A stretch of 35,267 nt of DNA from JAVBMJ01 sp031552535 (GTDB lineage: Bacteria; Bacteroidota; Bacteroidia; Bacteroidales; Rikenellaceae), in assembly GCA_031552535.1 (NCBI GenBank), contig JAVBMJ010000043.1, positions 1 to 35,267 on the forward strand. Direction: 5' to 3'. A program made the position numbers and the translations under genes. Under the pieces are notes generated by a model. The model was not told the DNA's origin, ran no database searches, and saw only the letters and a list, made by a program, of their open reading frames with translations. The first letter of the stretch is position 1. Every line of letters starts with the position of its first letter. Positions 7,004 to 16,068 of the stretch are shown here, piece after piece.

Positions 7004-10000
7004 TTATGGCAGTGCCCTGTACTCTCCGGCTGGGACCACCTCTCCGTGAGGCTTATCACAAACCGTAGCGGCAAACATTATAACATCCTTATCGTCTGGC
7101 AGGACAAGGGCGTTGGCGCCCGGAGTTATCGGAATGGCTATTTTGTACATGTATGTAAATACATATGGCTGGTTGCCCGCTACCTTATTGTGGCGGTGGG
7201 TTCCAACCCAGGCTACATTCGCATCTTTCACATAACTCTCCGCTCCATCGAAGCCCCATTGTCCGAAAAATCCCGAATAATAAGGCACAAGGCGTTTGTA
7301 CTCCTTCCCATTGACCGTAAATATGGCTTCGCGGTCGTTGCGGGCCGAAGCGACAAGCAGGTAGAGCGTGCCGGGACCGTTTCCTGGCAACAGCACCGTG
7401 TCGCCCTGACACCGGAGTATATTGTTGTGACCCAGTCTGCCAAAACGGAAACCGACCCCTTCGCTATCGAGTACGTCGGGCAACAGGTCGTAGGAATAGG
7501 AGTTGCCTTCGCCATCGATGTCGATCCCGGGCTGGCCGATGAAAGCGTCGTTAGTATAGCCTTGCGCATTGAATTTCATATCTACAGGCATTTGGGCTGC
7601 AGTCTTGCCTGTGGGTTCGGTTGTGGCGAACCGCACCGCATACGTTTTGGGACGGAAAGCAGTGGTCGACACCAGTAGCCGGTTCTTTTCAAACCGTGCG
7701 GGACCAACCTCTTCCTCGATACCGTTCATCTCTTTCGCTTCGACGACCGGCATGCCGAAATTAACGGCCACATCGCTTGCATCACGACCCGCCGTTTCGT
7801 AAACCCTCACGATATAGTAGTCGCCACGCTCGGCTTTCTTCAAGGTCTTGATATCTATCTGCGGCGAAGAGGTGCCGGCCATGGAGAAATTTCGTCCCAT
7901 ATCCCCGGCATGTTTCGGCACGGTGAACGCCATTGGCGGGTTGTTTTGGGCATCGGCTTTGCGAACGATTCCGGCATCGACGTAATTACCGCCGTGTCCT
8001 ATTATGGAATATGTCAGTATGTGCCTGCCGAAATCCTGGCGATCCTGATAGGAGTATTTGTCGCGGGTTTCGGGCGTGTGGAGCAGCGTCAACCGCAATG
8101 TATTGTCGTTTGGTTTATCCCAGCCATATTTGCAATTATTTACTACCGTTACGCCGTAGGAATCGTCGGGGGAAGTGATATCGGCCCACTGCTGGGCATA
8201 GACCTCATATGCGGTTTCGGTGTTGACGCCGCGGCGTATGGCTCCTATGCCCAGATCGTAGGTAGCCTCGGGGTTCGATACGTTCATCGGAAATTCCACC
8301 TTCAGCAGGGCATTCGTTTCGCGCCAGTCTATCGCGGTCTGCACGTCTATACGATCGTCGGCCCCTCCGTCGGTGAGGCTTACCTCCTGCACGAATTTAG
8401 AATTGCCATGTGTGCGCTCAACCCGCAGGGCTACACGCGCGGGCCCGTTCTCGGCTACGGATATCCTGGTGTCGCCTCCAATAGTTACCGGGTCACTGTC
8501 TATGGTCGTTTTGAATATCTCCCACGCCGGCCAGCGGTGCGATGGATTTTCGGTGAACAACGCAAGGCGCATGCTCTTCCCCGGCTCCACCAGTTGACGG
8601 CCCGAGCGCTTGTCGATGATCGACGAAATGTCGCCGTTGGCGTCTAAGGTGACTTTGTATATGCGGTTTTCGAGCGAATTATCCGAGATTTTCAGAACCC
8701 GGCTACTCCTGCTTCCCGCACTCCTTACATCCCACACCGAATAACTAAGCGGAGCGAGGTCGGCAGCAAATGCGATACGGGCCTTTCCGTCGGCATATGA
8801 CAGCAACTGCGCGTTAACCCGCTTGCCTTCCGGCGACCACACCTCCACTCCTTCCGGTTCGGCTACCATCTCCACCGAAGCACACACCACCTCGCGGCGC
8901 TCATGGGCCACAGGATTGTAGACCACCAGCGGGGCGCCTTTTACTGCGGTATTGAGCCTCTGCGACACGGCGTCGGTCGAGGCGGTTATCATGTCCATGA
9001 ACTGGCTTTGGCTCAACAGTTCGTCGTTCCAGGAAAAAGTATACGCTTTGGGGATACTCGTGCCGGTGAGGTCGTCGTGGAACTGGTGCCATATGAAGCG
9101 TTTCCAGCTTTCGGCAAGTTTTTCAACGGGATAATCCAGTCCTCCTTTCAGCGAGGCTATCACCGACGAACTTTGTGCCGCTCCACCCAGCTGTTCGTTA
9201 CGGCGGTTGTAGAGTTTCATCGCACCCTGCGAGGTGTAGCATCCCGTGGCGTGGATATCCATAAGCAGTTCGCCATCGAAAACCGGCAACCCGGGGTGTT
9301 TGTCAAAAGGCATATATTCACGGAAAAGCTGGTCGGACGTTGCGCTGATCACCTTTAACGGTCCATTGCCGCGAACACCGTTCACCACCGACTCCACGGA
9401 GGCTATCGTAGGCGAACCGCCACGATCCCCGGTGCCGTAATAGCGTAACGCCTTATGGTTGGGACTCACCTCGACCAGATTGAGTATTTCTGCGTTCCGC
9501 GTCAGGTCCTCGTCATACCTGGCCGTATAGTTGCGTGCATCGGCGGCGGCTATGATCCGGCTTTTGTCGATCCCCTGCCATAGTCCTATTGTGAATGGCA
9601 CTTTCGAATTGCCGTTATGGAACGGCTTTACCCTCCATTGCAATTTCTGAGTCGAAAAGCCCGTCACACCGCAATGCGCCGCCACGGTAGGCAGTGTGTA
9701 GCCGAATCCGAAGCAGTCCGGCAGGAAAATATCGGTCGACTTCACACCGAACTCCTCTTTATAAAACAACTGGCCATAGAGAATGTTGTGGATAAAAGAT
9801 TCCGGCGACGGCATATTGGGGTCGTTGGCGTCCCACGAACTGCCCGAAACATGCCAGCGGCCGCTCTTTATGTAATCCCTGACTTTTTCGAAATCCGACG
9901 GATAATACTCTTTCATCCAGGCGTATTTGACCCCTCCCTCGAAGTTAAAAACATATTCGGGATAGTTTTCCAAAAGCCACAGATTTTGAGTGAGAGTGTT

Positions 10001-10150
10001 GCGGACATACTCGCTGATAGAGGTTTGGACATCCCAATTCCACTGGGTGTCGAAATGGGCGTTCGAGACCATGTAAACGCTGCCTTGTTTTTCCTGTGCG
10101 TGAAGGCCCATTACCGCTGACAAACTGATTGTTAATAGTAGTTTCTTCAT
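7004..10150 (-). CDS. Secreted GH38 alpha-mannosidase
   Basis: This 1048-residue protein has a Sec signal peptide (MKKLLLTISLSAVMGLHAQ). The GH38 catalytic domain starts directly after it: NAHFDTQWNWD holds the zinc ligands His32 and Asp34, LPDCFGFG at 143-150 holds the nucleophile/zinc ligand Asp145, and WHQFHDDLTGTSIP near 365 matches the third zinc site. A GH38 C-terminal beta-domain follows, then an extra beta-rich tail (about 850-1040) that may bind carbohydrate. It should hydrolyse alpha-mannosides from N-glycans or yeast-type mannans in the periplasm or at the cell surface. It stands alone on the minus strand beside the fucose locus, fitting host-glycan use. The preceding -7 candidate (TATCTTTA) is one base off consensus. 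Confidence 0.92.
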   Translation of the reverse strand: MKKLLLTISLSAVMGLHAQEKQGSVYMVSNAHFDTQWNWDVQTSISEYVRNTLTQNLWLLENYPEYVFNFEGGVKYAWMKEYYPSDFEKVRDYIKSGRWHVSGSSWDANDPNMPSPESFIHNILYGQLFYKEEFGVKSTDIFLPDCFGFGYTLPTVAAHCGVTGFSTQKLQWRVKPFHNGNSKVPFTIGLWQGIDKSRIIAAADARNYTARYDEDLTRNAEILNLVEVSPNHKALRYYGTGDRGGSPTIASVESVVNGVRGNGPLKVISATSDQLFREYMPFDKHPGLPVFDGELLMDIHATGCYTSQGAMKLYNRRNEQLGGAAQSSSVIASLKGGLDYPVEKLAESWKRFIWHQFHDDLTGTSIPKAYTFSWNDELLSQSQFMDMITASTDAVSQRLNTAVKGAPLVVYNPVAHERREVVCASVEMVAEPEGVEVWSPEGKRVNAQLLSYADGKARIAFAADLAPLSYSVWDVRSAGSRSSRVLKISDNSLENRIYKVTLDANGDISSIIDKRSGRQLVEPGKSMRLALFTENPSHRWPAWEIFKTTIDSDPVTIGGDTRISVAENGPARVALRVERTHGNSKFVQEVSLTDGGADDRIDVQTAIDWRETNALLKVEFPMNVSNPEATYDLGIGAIRRGVNTETAYEVYAQQWADITSPDDSYGVTVVNNCKYGWDKPNDNTLRLTLLHTPETRDKYSYQDRQDFGRHILTYSIIGHGGNYVDAGIVRKADAQNNPPMAFTVPKHAGDMGRNFSMAGTSSPQIDIKTLKKAERGDYYIVRVYETAGRDASDVAVNFGMPVVEAKEMNGIEEEVGPARFEKNRLLVSTTAFRPKTYAVRFATTEPTGKTAAQMPVDMKFNAQGYTNDAFIGQPGIDIDGEGNSYSYDLLPDVLDSEGVGFRFGRLGHNNILRCQGDTVLLPGNGPGTLYLLVASARNDREAIFTVNGKEYKRLVPYYSGFFGQWGFDGAESYVKDANVAWVGTHRHNKVAGNQPYVFTYMYKIAIPITPGANALVLPDDKDVIMFAATVCDKPHGEVVPAGEYRALP

Positions 10151-10216
10151 ATGTTCCCTGATTTTGTGATGATACCCGGGCTAAAGATATGAAAAAATAT
10201 CAAATGTTCATACATT

Positions 10217-10714
10217 TTACAGTATTTTCAGGGCTATAGCGGCGCACGCTTCCGCATCGGCCAGGGCGTGGTGGTGGTTTGTTAGGTCGAAGCCCACGTG
10301 TGCGGCTACGGTTTGCAGCCGGTGGTTAGGGAGCAGCCTGCCGAATGTGCGCCGCGATGCGGCACAGGTGCAATAGAAAGTATAGTCGGGATATGGCATG
10401 CCATAGAGTTCGCTCACCGCCCTCAGACACCCGCGGTCGAAGGGGGAATTGTGGGCCACAAGGGGAACTCCTTCGATCAACGGCACGATACCGCTCCACA
10501 CCTCCGGAAATACCATTGCCGGGTCGGTATCCACCCGCGTAAGCCCGTGTACCTGAGTATTCCAGTAAGAATAAAAATTAGGGCGCGGGCGTATAAGGCT
10601 GTATGCCTTTTCGCATATGACTCCGTCGCGTACCACGACTATTCCCACACTGCACACACTGGCAGGATTACGATTGGCTGTTTCAAAATCTATGGCTGCG
10701 AAGTCTTTCATCAT
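10217..10714 (-). CDS. DEDD-type 3'-5' exonuclease (DnaQ/PolC epsilon-like)
   Basis: This 165-residue single-domain protein has exonuclease motif I FAAIDFETANRNP (residues 5-17, catalytic Asp9 and Glu11), motif II LVAHNSPFDRGCL (residues about 85-97) and motif III HHHALADAEACA (about 147-158), with the His and Asp of the DEDDh type. It matches stand-alone PolC-like exonucleases common in Bacteroidota, which probably act in DNA or RNA end processing. The substrate cannot be told from sequence. Two adjacent Met codons open the frame, so the start is uncertain by one codon. The 96 bases before it hold a half family D repeat. Confidence 0.85.
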   Translation of the reverse strand: MMKDFAAIDFETANRNPASVCSVGIVVVRDGVICEKAYSLIRPRPNFYSYWNTQVHGLTRVDTDPAMVFPEVWSGIVPLIEGVPLVAHNSPFDRGCLRAVSELYGMPYPDYTFYCTCAASRRTFGRLLPNHRLQTVAAHVGFDLTNHHHALADAEACAAIALKIL

Positions 10715-10727
10715 CCGGTTCGCTTAG

Positions 10728-10757
10728 AATCTGTCTGATTTTACTATGGAAAACAGT
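10728..10757. repeat. Half family D palindrome end
   Basis: GAATCTGTCTGATTTTACTA followed by TGGAAAACAG matches one terminus of the family D element (GAGTCTGTCTAAATTTCC-A-TGGAAA), without a matching partner nearby. It is probably a decayed copy. Confidence 0.4.
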
Positions 10758-10810
10758 TGCCAATTCTCACTTTATCTATTCATGGCCGTAAATATCGCTC
10801 CGGGAAGCTA

Positions 10811-11674
10811 TCATCTTCCGGGCTCGATACCATGAAACATTTGACGGTATTGTATCGGAGTGTAACGGGTCGCACTCTTGAAAAGCCGGTTAAAGTATGA
10901 GATATTTTCGAATGAGAGCGCATAAGCTATATCTTTTACCGGCTGCTTGCCGGTAATCAGCATAAGCTGGGCCTTCTCCATCTTCTTGCGATTGATGTAA
11001 TCTACAGGAGTGCAGTTCATTTCTCGGCGGAAAAGCCTTATAAAATGATCGCAGGAGAGGTTCGACATATCCGCCAGACGACTTATTTTCAACGGTTTAT
11101 CCATATTACGGCAAATATATCCCGCTATTCGCCTTATACGCTCGTCGGCAACATTGGCGCGGGGCGTGGCATAGCGCAGGAAACGCGACAGCAACTGCAA
11201 CAGAATACCGCCCGTCTCGACCACCGCATACGCCGGTCTGCGGGCCTGTTCGGCTATATTCTCCAGCAATGTCGGCGCATTATCGTAGGTCCTCGGATCT
11301 AATTGGCGCAATTCACGTCCTCCGTTTATCTCCAACAGGCGCTCTATAAGTTGCAGGTCGGCCGGACATGCTTCGACCTCCACCGGAAAGTCGTGTTCCT
11401 CAAGTATACCCGAATAAGGCGACGGATTCTCGTATATATGTATATAGCTATGCAAGAAATAGCAATCGCACTCGTAGCTATGTAGCGTGAAAGGAGGTAT
11501 CATATACATATGTCCGGGCAGCAGGTCCCGGGAACCCGAAGGCAGGCCAAGCCCTGCCCTGCCCTCGCGGACATAAAATATGCGAGCGAAAGGACTGCTT
11601 ATTCCCTTCCAGTTCCAGTCGCCGTCACGGGAGACCGTACCGGCATTGAGCAGTATCAAATGCGGATTACCCAT
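10811..11674 (-). CDS. AraC-family regulator, probable fucose-locus activator
   Basis: This 287-residue protein has an N-terminal cupin-like sensing domain (residues about 1-110; GLPSGSRDLLPGHMYMIPPFTLHSYE resembles the AraC arm/cupin core) and a C-terminal AraC double helix-turn-helix (about 190-283). The first HTH is around KISRLADMSNLSCDHFIRLFRR, and the second ends in the family signature IAYALSFENISYFNRLFKSATRYTPIQYR. It is divergent from fucI across 120 bp, the usual position of a dedicated activator, and the fucI promoter lacks a good -33 element. The ligand is inferred to be L-fucose or L-fuculose; a rhamnose-type signal is not excluded. Confidence 0.86.
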   Translation of the reverse strand: MGNPHLILLNAGTVSRDGDWNWKGISSPFARIFYVREGRAGLGLPSGSRDLLPGHMYMIPPFTLHSYECDCYFLHSYIHIYENPSPYSGILEEHDFPVEVEACPADLQLIERLLEINGGRELRQLDPRTYDNAPTLLENIAEQARRPAYAVVETGGILLQLLSRFLRYATPRANVADERIRRIAGYICRNMDKPLKISRLADMSNLSCDHFIRLFRREMNCTPVDYINRKKMEKAQLMLITGKQPVKDIAYALSFENISYFNRLFKSATRYTPIQYRQMFHGIEPGR

Positions 11675-11720
11675 ACCGTGTCAGAAGGCAATGTATGTCG
11701 AAAAAGTGTTATTTAATGCC

Positions 11721-11753
11721 GAAATATATGAAAATTAAATTAATGTTGGACAA
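11721..11753 (-). promoter_or_regulatory. Candidate promoter of the AraC-type regulator
   Basis: On the minus strand TATATTTC (11728-11721) is one base off TAnnTTTG, and a TTG lies 22 bp upstream (11753-11751). It overlaps the zone that the divergent fucI promoter would use, so regulator autoregulation is plausible. Confidence 0.35.
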
Positions 11754-11754
11754 C

Positions 11755-11762
11755 TATTTTTG
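11755..11762 (+). promoter_or_regulatory. -7 box of the fucI promoter
   Basis: TATTTTTG matches TAnnTTTG and lies 32 bp before the fucI start. No TTG sits about 20 bp upstream, which is expected of an activator-dependent promoter and fits control by the divergent AraC protein. Confidence 0.5.
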
Positions 11763-11794
11763 TAAAATGATCGAAAATTAAACTTTATATAAGC

Positions 11795-13582
11795 ATGAAA
11801 ACCGACCGCTTTCAGGGCCAATGGCCCAAAATAGGCATCCGCCCGACCATAGACGGCCGCATGGGCGGCGTACGCGAATCGCTCGAAACGCAAACCATGA
11901 ACATGGCCCGCAGTGTGGCCGACCTGATAAGTTCCGAGTTACGCCATCCCGACGGCAGTTACGTGCAATGTGTAATAGCCGATTCGACGATAGGACGCGT
12001 GGCGGAAAGCGCAGCTGCAGCCGAAAAGTTCCGCCGCGAGGGTGTGGGGATAACCATCACCGTGACGCCGTGCTGGTGCTACGGCAGCGAAACGATGGAC
12101 ATGGATCCGCACACTATAAAAGCTGTTTGGGGCTTCAACGGCACCGAACGACCGGGCGCCGTGTACCTCGCAGCCGTGTTGGCGGCACACGCCCAGAAGG
12201 GGCTTCCGGCGTTCGGCATCTATGGCCGTGACGTGCAGGATGCGGGCACTACCGAGATTCCGGATGACGTGCGCTGTAAATTGCTGCGTTTTGCCCGCGC
12301 CTCCGTGGCCGTGGCCACGATGCGCGGCAAGTCGTACCTCTCGATAGGCGCTGTATGCATGGGTATTGCCGGATCGATAGTCGATCCTTCGTTTTTCGAG
12401 GAGTATCTCGGCATGCGTTGCGAGGGGATCGACGAGGTCGAGATAATCCGCCGTATGACCGAAGGAATCTACGACAAGGAAGAGTACGCAAAGGCTCTCG
12501 CATGGGCTAAATCCAACTGCCGCGAGGGAGAAGATATGTGCAACCGCGCCGACATGCAGAAATCGTGCGAAGGCAAGGATGCCGACTGGGAGTTTATAGT
12601 AAAGATGACCCTCGTCGTACGCGACCTGATGGTTGGCAATCCAAAACTCAGGGAAGCGGGCTTTGGCGAAGAGGCCCTCGGGCACAATGCAATAGCCGCC
12701 GGATTCCAGGGGCAGCGCCAGTGGACGGACTTCTATCCCAACGGCGACTTTACGGAGGCCGTGCTCAACTCATCGTTCGACTGGACGGGCATCCGCCAAC
12801 CCTATATTCTAGCCACGGAGAACGACGCCCTCAACGGCGCAGCCATGCTTTTTGGCCACCTGTTGACAGGTACGGCCCAGGTATTCGCCGACGTGCGTAC
12901 CTATTGGAGTCCCGAGTCGGTCGAGCGCGTGACTGGCAAAAAGCTTACCGGTAAGGCGGCAGGCGGCATCATACACCTCATTAATTCGGGTGCGGCGGCA
13001 TTGGACGGATCGGGCTGCCAGACAGACAAAGACGGCAATCCGACAATGAAACCCTTCTGGGAAATTTCGGAGAAAGAAGCCGGAGAGTGCCTCGACGCCA
13101 CTACATGGGTCCCCGCCAACCGCGAATATTTCCGCGGTGGCGGCTTCTCGTCCAAATTTCTCACCCGTGCCGGAATGCCATGCACAATGGTACGCCTCAA
13201 CCTGGTAAAAGGCCTCGGTCCGGTATTGCAGGTCGCCGAGGGTTGGACGGTGGAACTCGACCCAGCGGCACACAAGATACTCGACGACCGCACCGACAAA
13301 GGCTGGCCCACGACATGGTTCGCCCCGCGTCTTACGGGCCAGGGCAATTTCGCCGACGTATACTCGGTGATGAACACCTGGGGAGCTAATCATGCCTCGG
13401 TGAGTGCGGGGCACATAGGCGCCGACCTGATTACCCTGGCCTCGATGCTGCGCATTCCGGTATGCATGCACAACGTCGAGGGTAAGGACATCTTCCGCCC
13501 TTCGGCATGGAACGCCTTCGGCATGGACTCCGAAGGGGCCGACTACCGCGCCTGCCACACTTACGGGCCGCTTTATAAATAG
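11795..13582 (+). CDS. fucI: L-fucose isomerase
   Basis: This 595-residue protein converts L-fucose to L-fuculose (Mn-dependent, cytoplasmic). It is close to the 591 residues of E. coli FucI and clearly homologous along its length (PKIGIRPTIDGRMGGVRESLE at the N-terminus). The metal/catalytic residues sit at Glu342 (ATENDALNG), Asp366 (FADVRTYW) and His533 (GANHASVSAGH), each five positions after E. coli Glu337, Asp361 and His528, so the active site is intact. It is the first gene of the plus-strand fucose cluster, divergent from the AraC regulator. A family A repeat separates it from fucA. D-arabinose isomerase activity is a known side activity of the family. Confidence 0.96.
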   Translation: MKTDRFQGQWPKIGIRPTIDGRMGGVRESLETQTMNMARSVADLISSELRHPDGSYVQCVIADSTIGRVAESAAAAEKFRREGVGITITVTPCWCYGSETMDMDPHTIKAVWGFNGTERPGAVYLAAVLAAHAQKGLPAFGIYGRDVQDAGTTEIPDDVRCKLLRFARASVAVATMRGKSYLSIGAVCMGIAGSIVDPSFFEEYLGMRCEGIDEVEIIRRMTEGIYDKEEYAKALAWAKSNCREGEDMCNRADMQKSCEGKDADWEFIVKMTLVVRDLMVGNPKLREAGFGEEALGHNAIAAGFQGQRQWTDFYPNGDFTEAVLNSSFDWTGIRQPYILATENDALNGAAMLFGHLLTGTAQVFADVRTYWSPESVERVTGKKLTGKAAGGIIHLINSGAAALDGSGCQTDKDGNPTMKPFWEISEKEAGECLDATTWVPANREYFRGGGFSSKFLTRAGMPCTMVRLNLVKGLGPVLQVAEGWTVELDPAAHKILDDRTDKGWPTTWFAPRLTGQGNFADVYSVMNTWGANHASVSAGHIGADLITLASMLRIPVCMHNVEGKDIFRPSAWNAFGMDSEGADYRACHTYGPLYK

Positions 13583-13597
13583 CCTTGGGAGACTCTA

Positions 13598-13748
13598 AGA
13601 AACTTATTTCGTTCTTTATCCTGCTGTTTGCCGCGCTTTTTCGCGGTGGAATTCGTTAAATAGGAGCCACCATTCGCCTCATACCACCGCGAAAAATCAT
13701 CGGCAAACAGCTATAAAATAACTGCGGTAATATTCTTAACAGTTTCTT
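13598..13748. repeat. Palindromic dispersed element, family A copy 3 (inverted)
   Basis: About 151 bp from AGAAACTTATTTCGTTCTTT to AACAGTTTCTT. The core, read on the minus strand, gives GATTTTTCGCGGTGG, GAGGCGAAT and TTAACGAATTCCACCGCG as in copy 1. It lies inside the fucose cluster between fucI and fucA. GACTCT, an end of family D, sits directly before it. Confidence 0.75.
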
Positions 13749-13784
13749 AAGTAATTTCAAACAATTACTTAATTCGCATTACGA

Positions 13785-14426
13785 ATGATAACAGACAAAC
13801 AATTCGAAATATTCGCCGCCGAGGCCCGTCGCGCGGGTGCTGAACGGCTTCAACTGTGCAGTAGCGGCAACCTGTCGTGGCGTGCGGACGACGACACGGC
13901 CCTTGTTTCGGGCACAGGCTCATGGCTGCCACGACTGGAGCGTGCGAATATTGCAGTGTGCTGCATCTCCACCGGTGAGCGCATCGACGGCCCCAAACCT
14001 TCGATGGAAAGTTCGTTCCACCTGGGGGTGCTGCGTGCGCGACCCGATGTGAATGTGGTATTGCACTTCCAGTCGCAATTCGCCACCGTGGTGTCGTGTA
14101 TGAAGGAAAAACCGGCCGACTTTAATGTTACGGCCGAGGTGCCGTGTTATTGCGGGAGGGATATTCCCGTGCTGCCATATTTCCGGCCCGGATCGCCCGA
14201 GCTGGCCGGAGCGGTGACCGGCGCAATGCTGGATCACGACTGCATACTGCTGAGCAAACACGGGCAGGTGGTGTGCGGAAAGGACTTCGACGACGCTTTC
14301 CAGAAGGCGGTGTTCTTCGAAATGGCCTGCGGCATAATAGTCCGTGCAGGAAAAGGCAACTACCTTACCCTTACGCCGGAGGAGATATCCGATCTGGAAA
14401 TTTACGTATTGGGCAAAAAACAATGA
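13785..14426 (+). CDS. fucA: L-fuculose-1-phosphate aldolase (class II)
   Basis: This 213-residue cytoplasmic zinc aldolase cleaves L-fuculose-1-phosphate to DHAP and L-lactaldehyde. It aligns with E. coli FucA: the catalytic glutamate is Glu75 (PSMESSFH, equivalent to Glu73), the first zinc histidine is His94 and the third is His159 (SKHGQVV, equivalent to His155). The second zinc ligand differs: the usual His-x-His reads His-Phe-Gln, putting Gln96 in place of His94 of E. coli. Gln can coordinate or the site may be rearranged; I believe related Bacteroidota proteins share this, but could not check. The stop codon overlaps the kinase start (ATGA), so the two are translationally coupled. Confidence 0.88.
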   Translation: MITDKQFEIFAAEARRAGAERLQLCSSGNLSWRADDDTALVSGTGSWLPRLERANIAVCCISTGERIDGPKPSMESSFHLGVLRARPDVNVVLHFQSQFATVVSCMKEKPADFNVTAEVPCYCGRDIPVLPYFRPGSPELAGAVTGAMLDHDCILLSKHGQVVCGKDFDDAFQKAVFFEMACGIIVRAGKGNYLTLTPEEISDLEIYVLGKKQ

Positions 14427-15895
14427 AGACGCAAAGTTATCTCGCCCTTGACCTGGGCGCCGGAAGCGGACGTGCCATAGCGGGGCGCATCGACGGCAGT
14501 CGGTTGATCATGGACGAAGTGCTGCGGTTCGAGAACCAACCTGTAACGCTGGGCGACACCGTGTACTGGGATTTCCCGTCACTTTTCGCCAACATCCTCC
14601 AGGGCATCACCGCCACCGTGCGGAAAGGCTACGAACTGCAGGGTATAGGTGTCGACACGTGGGGCGTCGACTTCGGTCTTCTGGACGCGCAGGGGCGCCT
14701 GCTGTCCAACCCGGCGACCTATCGCGACCGCCGTACCGAAGGCATGGCCGCCGCGGCGGAGAAGAGTGTTCCGAAAAAAGAGATGTACCGCATCACAGGC
14801 ATACAACAGATGGAGATGAACACCATTTACCAACTGCTGAGCCTGCAACGCCGTAGCGACCCCGCACTGGGCATAGCCCAAACCCTGCTTATGATGCCCG
14901 ACCTGGTGAACTATTTCCTCACCGGACAGATGGCGTGCGAATACACCATCGCGTCGACCACCCAATTGCTCGACGCCGGCACCCGCCAGTGGAACGACGG
15001 GCTTTTCGAGCGCCTTGGCCTGCCGCGCGATATCATGGAGTGTATAGTGTTCCCGGGCGAAAAATTGGGCTCGCTGCACAACGGGATTATTGTCCGGACC
15101 GGTGCGGCCAATGCATCGGTTTATGCCGTCGGTTCGCACGACACGGCCAGCGCCATCGGAGCAATTCCGGCCTCGGGCGACGATCAGGCTTTCCTCAGCT
15201 CGGGAACATGGTCGCTGATGGGAGTCACCACTGCACAGCCCATACTCACGGACGAGGCACTGGAGGGAAATTTCACCAATGAAGGCGGTGTGGACGGACA
15301 AATACTGTTCATGCGCAACATAACCGGGTTATGGCTGTTGCAACGTCTTATAGCCCAATGGAAAGATGCAGGCGAAGCGGTATCGTACGAAACCCTCCTC
15401 GGCGAGGCCGCCTGTGCCGCGCCGCTACGCAGCATAGTGGACAGCGACAATCCGGCGTTCTCCAATCCGGCTGACATGGCCGGGGCGATAGCCTCCTTCT
15501 GTTCAAACACCGGGCAACCCGCGCCTCAAACCAGGGGCGAAATGGTGCGCTGTGTGCTTGAGTCGCTTGCCCTGAAGTATCGAATGGTGATGCAGAAACT
15601 CGAAACCTGCACGGGACGTCACATTACGACCCTGCACATAGTAGGAGGCGGAAGCCGAAACACCCTGCTGAACAGCATGATATCCGATGCGCTTGGTATA
15701 ACGGTGGTAACAGGCCTCACGGAAGCCACCGCTGCGGGCAACATCATACAACAAGCCATTGCCGCAGGGCAGGTAAAAGATTGGAGCGAGGGGCGCTCCA
15801 TCATCGGCCGCAGTATAGAATCTGAAGTCTACACCCCGCAAGAGAACTACGCCTGGGCCGGCGCCATCGAGCGGGCACGGCATATAATAAAGTAG
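14423..15895 (+). CDS. fucK: FGGY kinase, RhaB-like, probable L-fuculokinase
   Basis: This 490-residue ATP-dependent sugar kinase belongs to the FGGY/ribulokinase superfamily. Visible motifs are the phosphate-1 loop LALDLGAGSGRAIAG (residues about 6-20), the catalytic aspartate region GIGVDTWGVDFGLLD (about 75-89), FLSSGTWSLMGV (about 255) and the adenosine motif VGGGSRNTLLNSMISDAL (about 410-427). By sequence it resembles rhamnulokinase more than E. coli FucK, yet its position between fucA and fucP with fucI upstream makes L-fuculose the likely substrate. The ATG overlaps the fucA stop by four bases; a longer in-frame extension upstream overlaps fucA and is rejected. RhaB function cannot be excluded. 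Confidence 0.85.
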   Translation: MKTQSYLALDLGAGSGRAIAGRIDGSRLIMDEVLRFENQPVTLGDTVYWDFPSLFANILQGITATVRKGYELQGIGVDTWGVDFGLLDAQGRLLSNPATYRDRRTEGMAAAAEKSVPKKEMYRITGIQQMEMNTIYQLLSLQRRSDPALGIAQTLLMMPDLVNYFLTGQMACEYTIASTTQLLDAGTRQWNDGLFERLGLPRDIMECIVFPGEKLGSLHNGIIVRTGAANASVYAVGSHDTASAIGAIPASGDDQAFLSSGTWSLMGVTTAQPILTDEALEGNFTNEGGVDGQILFMRNITGLWLLQRLIAQWKDAGEAVSYETLLGEAACAAPLRSIVDSDNPAFSNPADMAGAIASFCSNTGQPAPQTRGEMVRCVLESLALKYRMVMQKLETCTGRHITTLHIVGGGSRNTLLNSMISDALGITVVTGLTEATAAGNIIQQAIAAGQVKDWSEGRSIIGRSIESEVYTPQENYAWAGAIERARHIIK

Positions 15896-15900
15896 CTAAT

Positions 15901-16060
15901 AACAACCCGTTGTGTATTTATATTTATGAATAAATGCTGTTTACAAGCATGTCAGGCCTTGGCCATAGGTCAAGCCCACCATGCGGCGGGCTGCAACTCG
16001 CAAGGCTTGTTTTGGCCCGCCGCCGGCATACTGAAGTTAAATAACGGTAATTTTGTGATC
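15901..16060. repeat. Degenerate dispersed element, family E copy 2
   Basis: It begins AACCCGTTGTGTATTT (inverse of the right end of copy 1) and contains GTTTTGGCCCGCCGCCGGC and GTTAAATAACGG. It has internal hairpin potential (GGCCTTGGCC, GCCCACCATGCGGCGGGC). The right end may have been cut by the family B element that follows. Boundaries are uncertain. Confidence 0.35.
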
Positions 16061-16068
16061 ATTTTCTA

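Noticed and set aside
7046..8647. Plus-strand frames of 210 and 245 codons
   Set aside because: They are antisense to the GH38 mannosidase, whose frame is continuous and matches the family.
12809..13558. 249-codon antisense frame inside fucI (also 11939-12685)
   Set aside because: Long shadow frames are expected opposite a GC-rich conserved gene, and the sense frame has an intact FucI active site.
14144..14422. 93-residue N-terminal extension of the fuculokinase frame
   Set aside because: It overlaps fucA in another frame; the FGGY motif begins seven residues after the ATG at 14423, which overlaps the fucA stop as ATGA.
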